Assembly: GCF_000346485.2 (NCBI RefSeq)
Contig: NZ_KQ976354.1
Location: 5,183,805-5,247,804 of the forward strand
From: Scytonema hofmannii PCC 7110
GTDB lineage: Bacteria > Cyanobacteriota > Cyanobacteriia > Cyanobacteriales > Nostocaceae
Length of the DNA: 64,000 nt
Direction: 5' to 3'
In this document: positions 63,264 to 64,000 of the stretch, in pieces
Position numbering within the stretch: position 1 is the first letter of the stretch
How the letters are laid out: every line of letters begins with the position of its first letter
Position numbers and translations under genes: made by a program
Notes under the pieces: generated by a model
Databases searched by the model: none
What the model saw: only the letters and a program-made list of their open reading frames with translations
Told to the model about the DNA's origin: nothing

Positions 63264-64000
63264 TCAGAACCTTTCCCCAATACCAAAGTTAATGCGGCTA
63301 TCACCGTCACCGTTAACACCGTAGTCAATACGAATGGGTCCTAAAGGAGATTGCACTCGCACCCCAACACCAAAGCCGATACCACTACCATCTTTATTCA
63401 ACAACTCCGCTGACCTAGTACTGGTTCCTAAATCGCTACCAACATCAAAAAATAAGGCACCACTCACTACAGAGAATACGGGGAAGCGATACTCAACTGA
63501 TGCTTGGACAAAACTGCGTCCGCTACCCAAGCCGCCTTCTTCATAACCCCGTACAGAGTTACTACCACCAAGGGAAAAAGCTTCATAGGGCGGTAAATCG
63601 CCAAATATCGTTCCTGCTTGAACGTTAAAAGCGAGAGTTTCCGGTCCTTTGGTAAAGTTTGTAAAATCAATGGGTAAGTACTTGCTATAGCTACCGCGCA
63701 ATCTTGTGAGGAAAATAGTTCCCAATCCTACGGGTACAGATTGGTCAACACCAAAGCGCAGGAAAGAACCATTTGTGGGTTGTAAGGGATTATTTCTCAG
63801 ATCGCGTGCGACTCCTAATTGCAAGAGCAGTAAATCGTCTTTCCCTTTTCCAGATTCGCTCAGATCAACAAATTCATTAGTGTTTTCAAGGCGTCCCAGT
63901 CTTATAGTCTCCCCATCACTATCTTTAATAGTCACTCTCTGGTATTGCAAACCAGCTGATGCTGTCCATTCCGATCTTTCATATGGATTTCTAGACAAAG
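63264..64000 (-). CDS. BamA/Omp85-family outer-membrane protein (C-terminal part)
   Basis: Partial: the frame runs off the right edge of the window, so only about 245 C-terminal residues are seen. They form the Omp85 beta-barrel: alternating strands, the lid-loop motif in GGSNSVRGYEEGGLGSGRSF (VRGY), SVVSGALFFDVGSDLGT, and a C-terminal FGIGERF with the terminal Phe needed for outer-membrane insertion. It inserts beta-barrel proteins into the outer membrane. Adjacent to lpxC, the common cyanobacterial bamA-lpx arrangement. POTRA domains lie outside the window. Confidence 0.93.
   Translation of the reverse strand, partial: LSRNPYERSEWTASAGLQYQRVTIKDSDGETIRLGRLENTNEFVDLSESGKGKDDLLLLQLGVARDLRNNPLQPTNGSFLRFGVDQSVPVGLGTIFLTRLRGSYSKYLPIDFTNFTKGPETLAFNVQAGTIFGDLPPYEAFSLGGSNSVRGYEEGGLGSGRSFVQASVEYRFPVFSVVSGALFFDVGSDLGTSTRSAELLNKDGSGIGFGVGVRVQSPLGPIRIDYGVNGDGDSRINFGIGERF

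Overview
The window is chromosomal DNA from a cyanobacterium, most likely a filamentous, heterocyst-forming type (Nostocales). The evidence is the cyanobacterial order of the ribosomal cluster, an ndhN gene for the photosynthetic NDH-1 complex, cyanobacterium-specific families (DUF3172-like, AMIN-domain), many GCGATCGC (HIP1) sites, and abundant 7-bp tandem repeats (GGTTAGT, ACTGGTC, ACTCCCT, TTTTGGA types) in almost every intergenic spacer. Genus assignment is not possible from this sequence alone.

Region 1 (1-18.7 kb, all minus strand) is the S10-spc-alpha ribosomal supercluster. In transcription order it is rplC-rplD-rplW-rplB-rpsS-rplV-rpsC-rplP-rpmC-rpsQ-rplN-rplX-rplE-rpsH-rplF-rplR-rpsE-rplO-secY-adk, then infA-rpmJ-rpsM-rpsK-rpoA-rplQ-truA-rplM-rpsI-rpmE-prfA. 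It supplies ribosomal proteins, the Sec channel, adenylate kinase, IF1, RNA polymerase alpha, a tRNA pseudouridine synthase and release factor 1. rpsN and rpmD are missing from their usual places. Many spacers hold heptamer arrays followed by their complements, so the polycistronic RNA could fold into hairpins there. Several apparent N-terminal extensions are only read-through of these repeats, and I corrected the starts.

Region 2 (19.5-34 kb) holds ndhN, an ABC-2 permease, small envelope proteins, two neighbouring CPA2 cation/proton antiporters (one with two USP-like domains), a VapBC-type toxin-antitoxin pair, an SGNH hydrolase, and two FHA-domain genes (FHA-flavoprotein and FHA-zinc ribbon). 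Palindromic miniature elements lie between them, and one adjoins a 5'-truncated pseudogene.

Region 3 (34-51 kb) is accessory and surface-related. It has a GT2 glycosyltransferase, an unknown gene with a 317-bp Tn7-like miniature transposon just upstream of its ribosome-binding site, a secreted protein with a PD-(D/E)XK-like pattern, a giant CARDB/RTX exoprotein gene of about 3,107 codons split by one in-frame TAG, and a protein of eight FYR..DL..EGR repeats plus a predicted seven-bladed SBBP propeller.

Region 4 (51-64 kb) contains endonuclease V, a prohibitin-like SPFH protein, tRNA 2-selenouridine synthase (mnmH), small membrane and zinc-ribbon proteins, a C5-cytosine DNA methyltransferase beside a gene of unknown function, and the outer-membrane operon bamA-like (cut by the window end)-lpxC-fabZ-lpxA-lpxB for early lipid A synthesis. 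No rRNA, tRNA, CRISPR array or complete insertion sequence was recognised.
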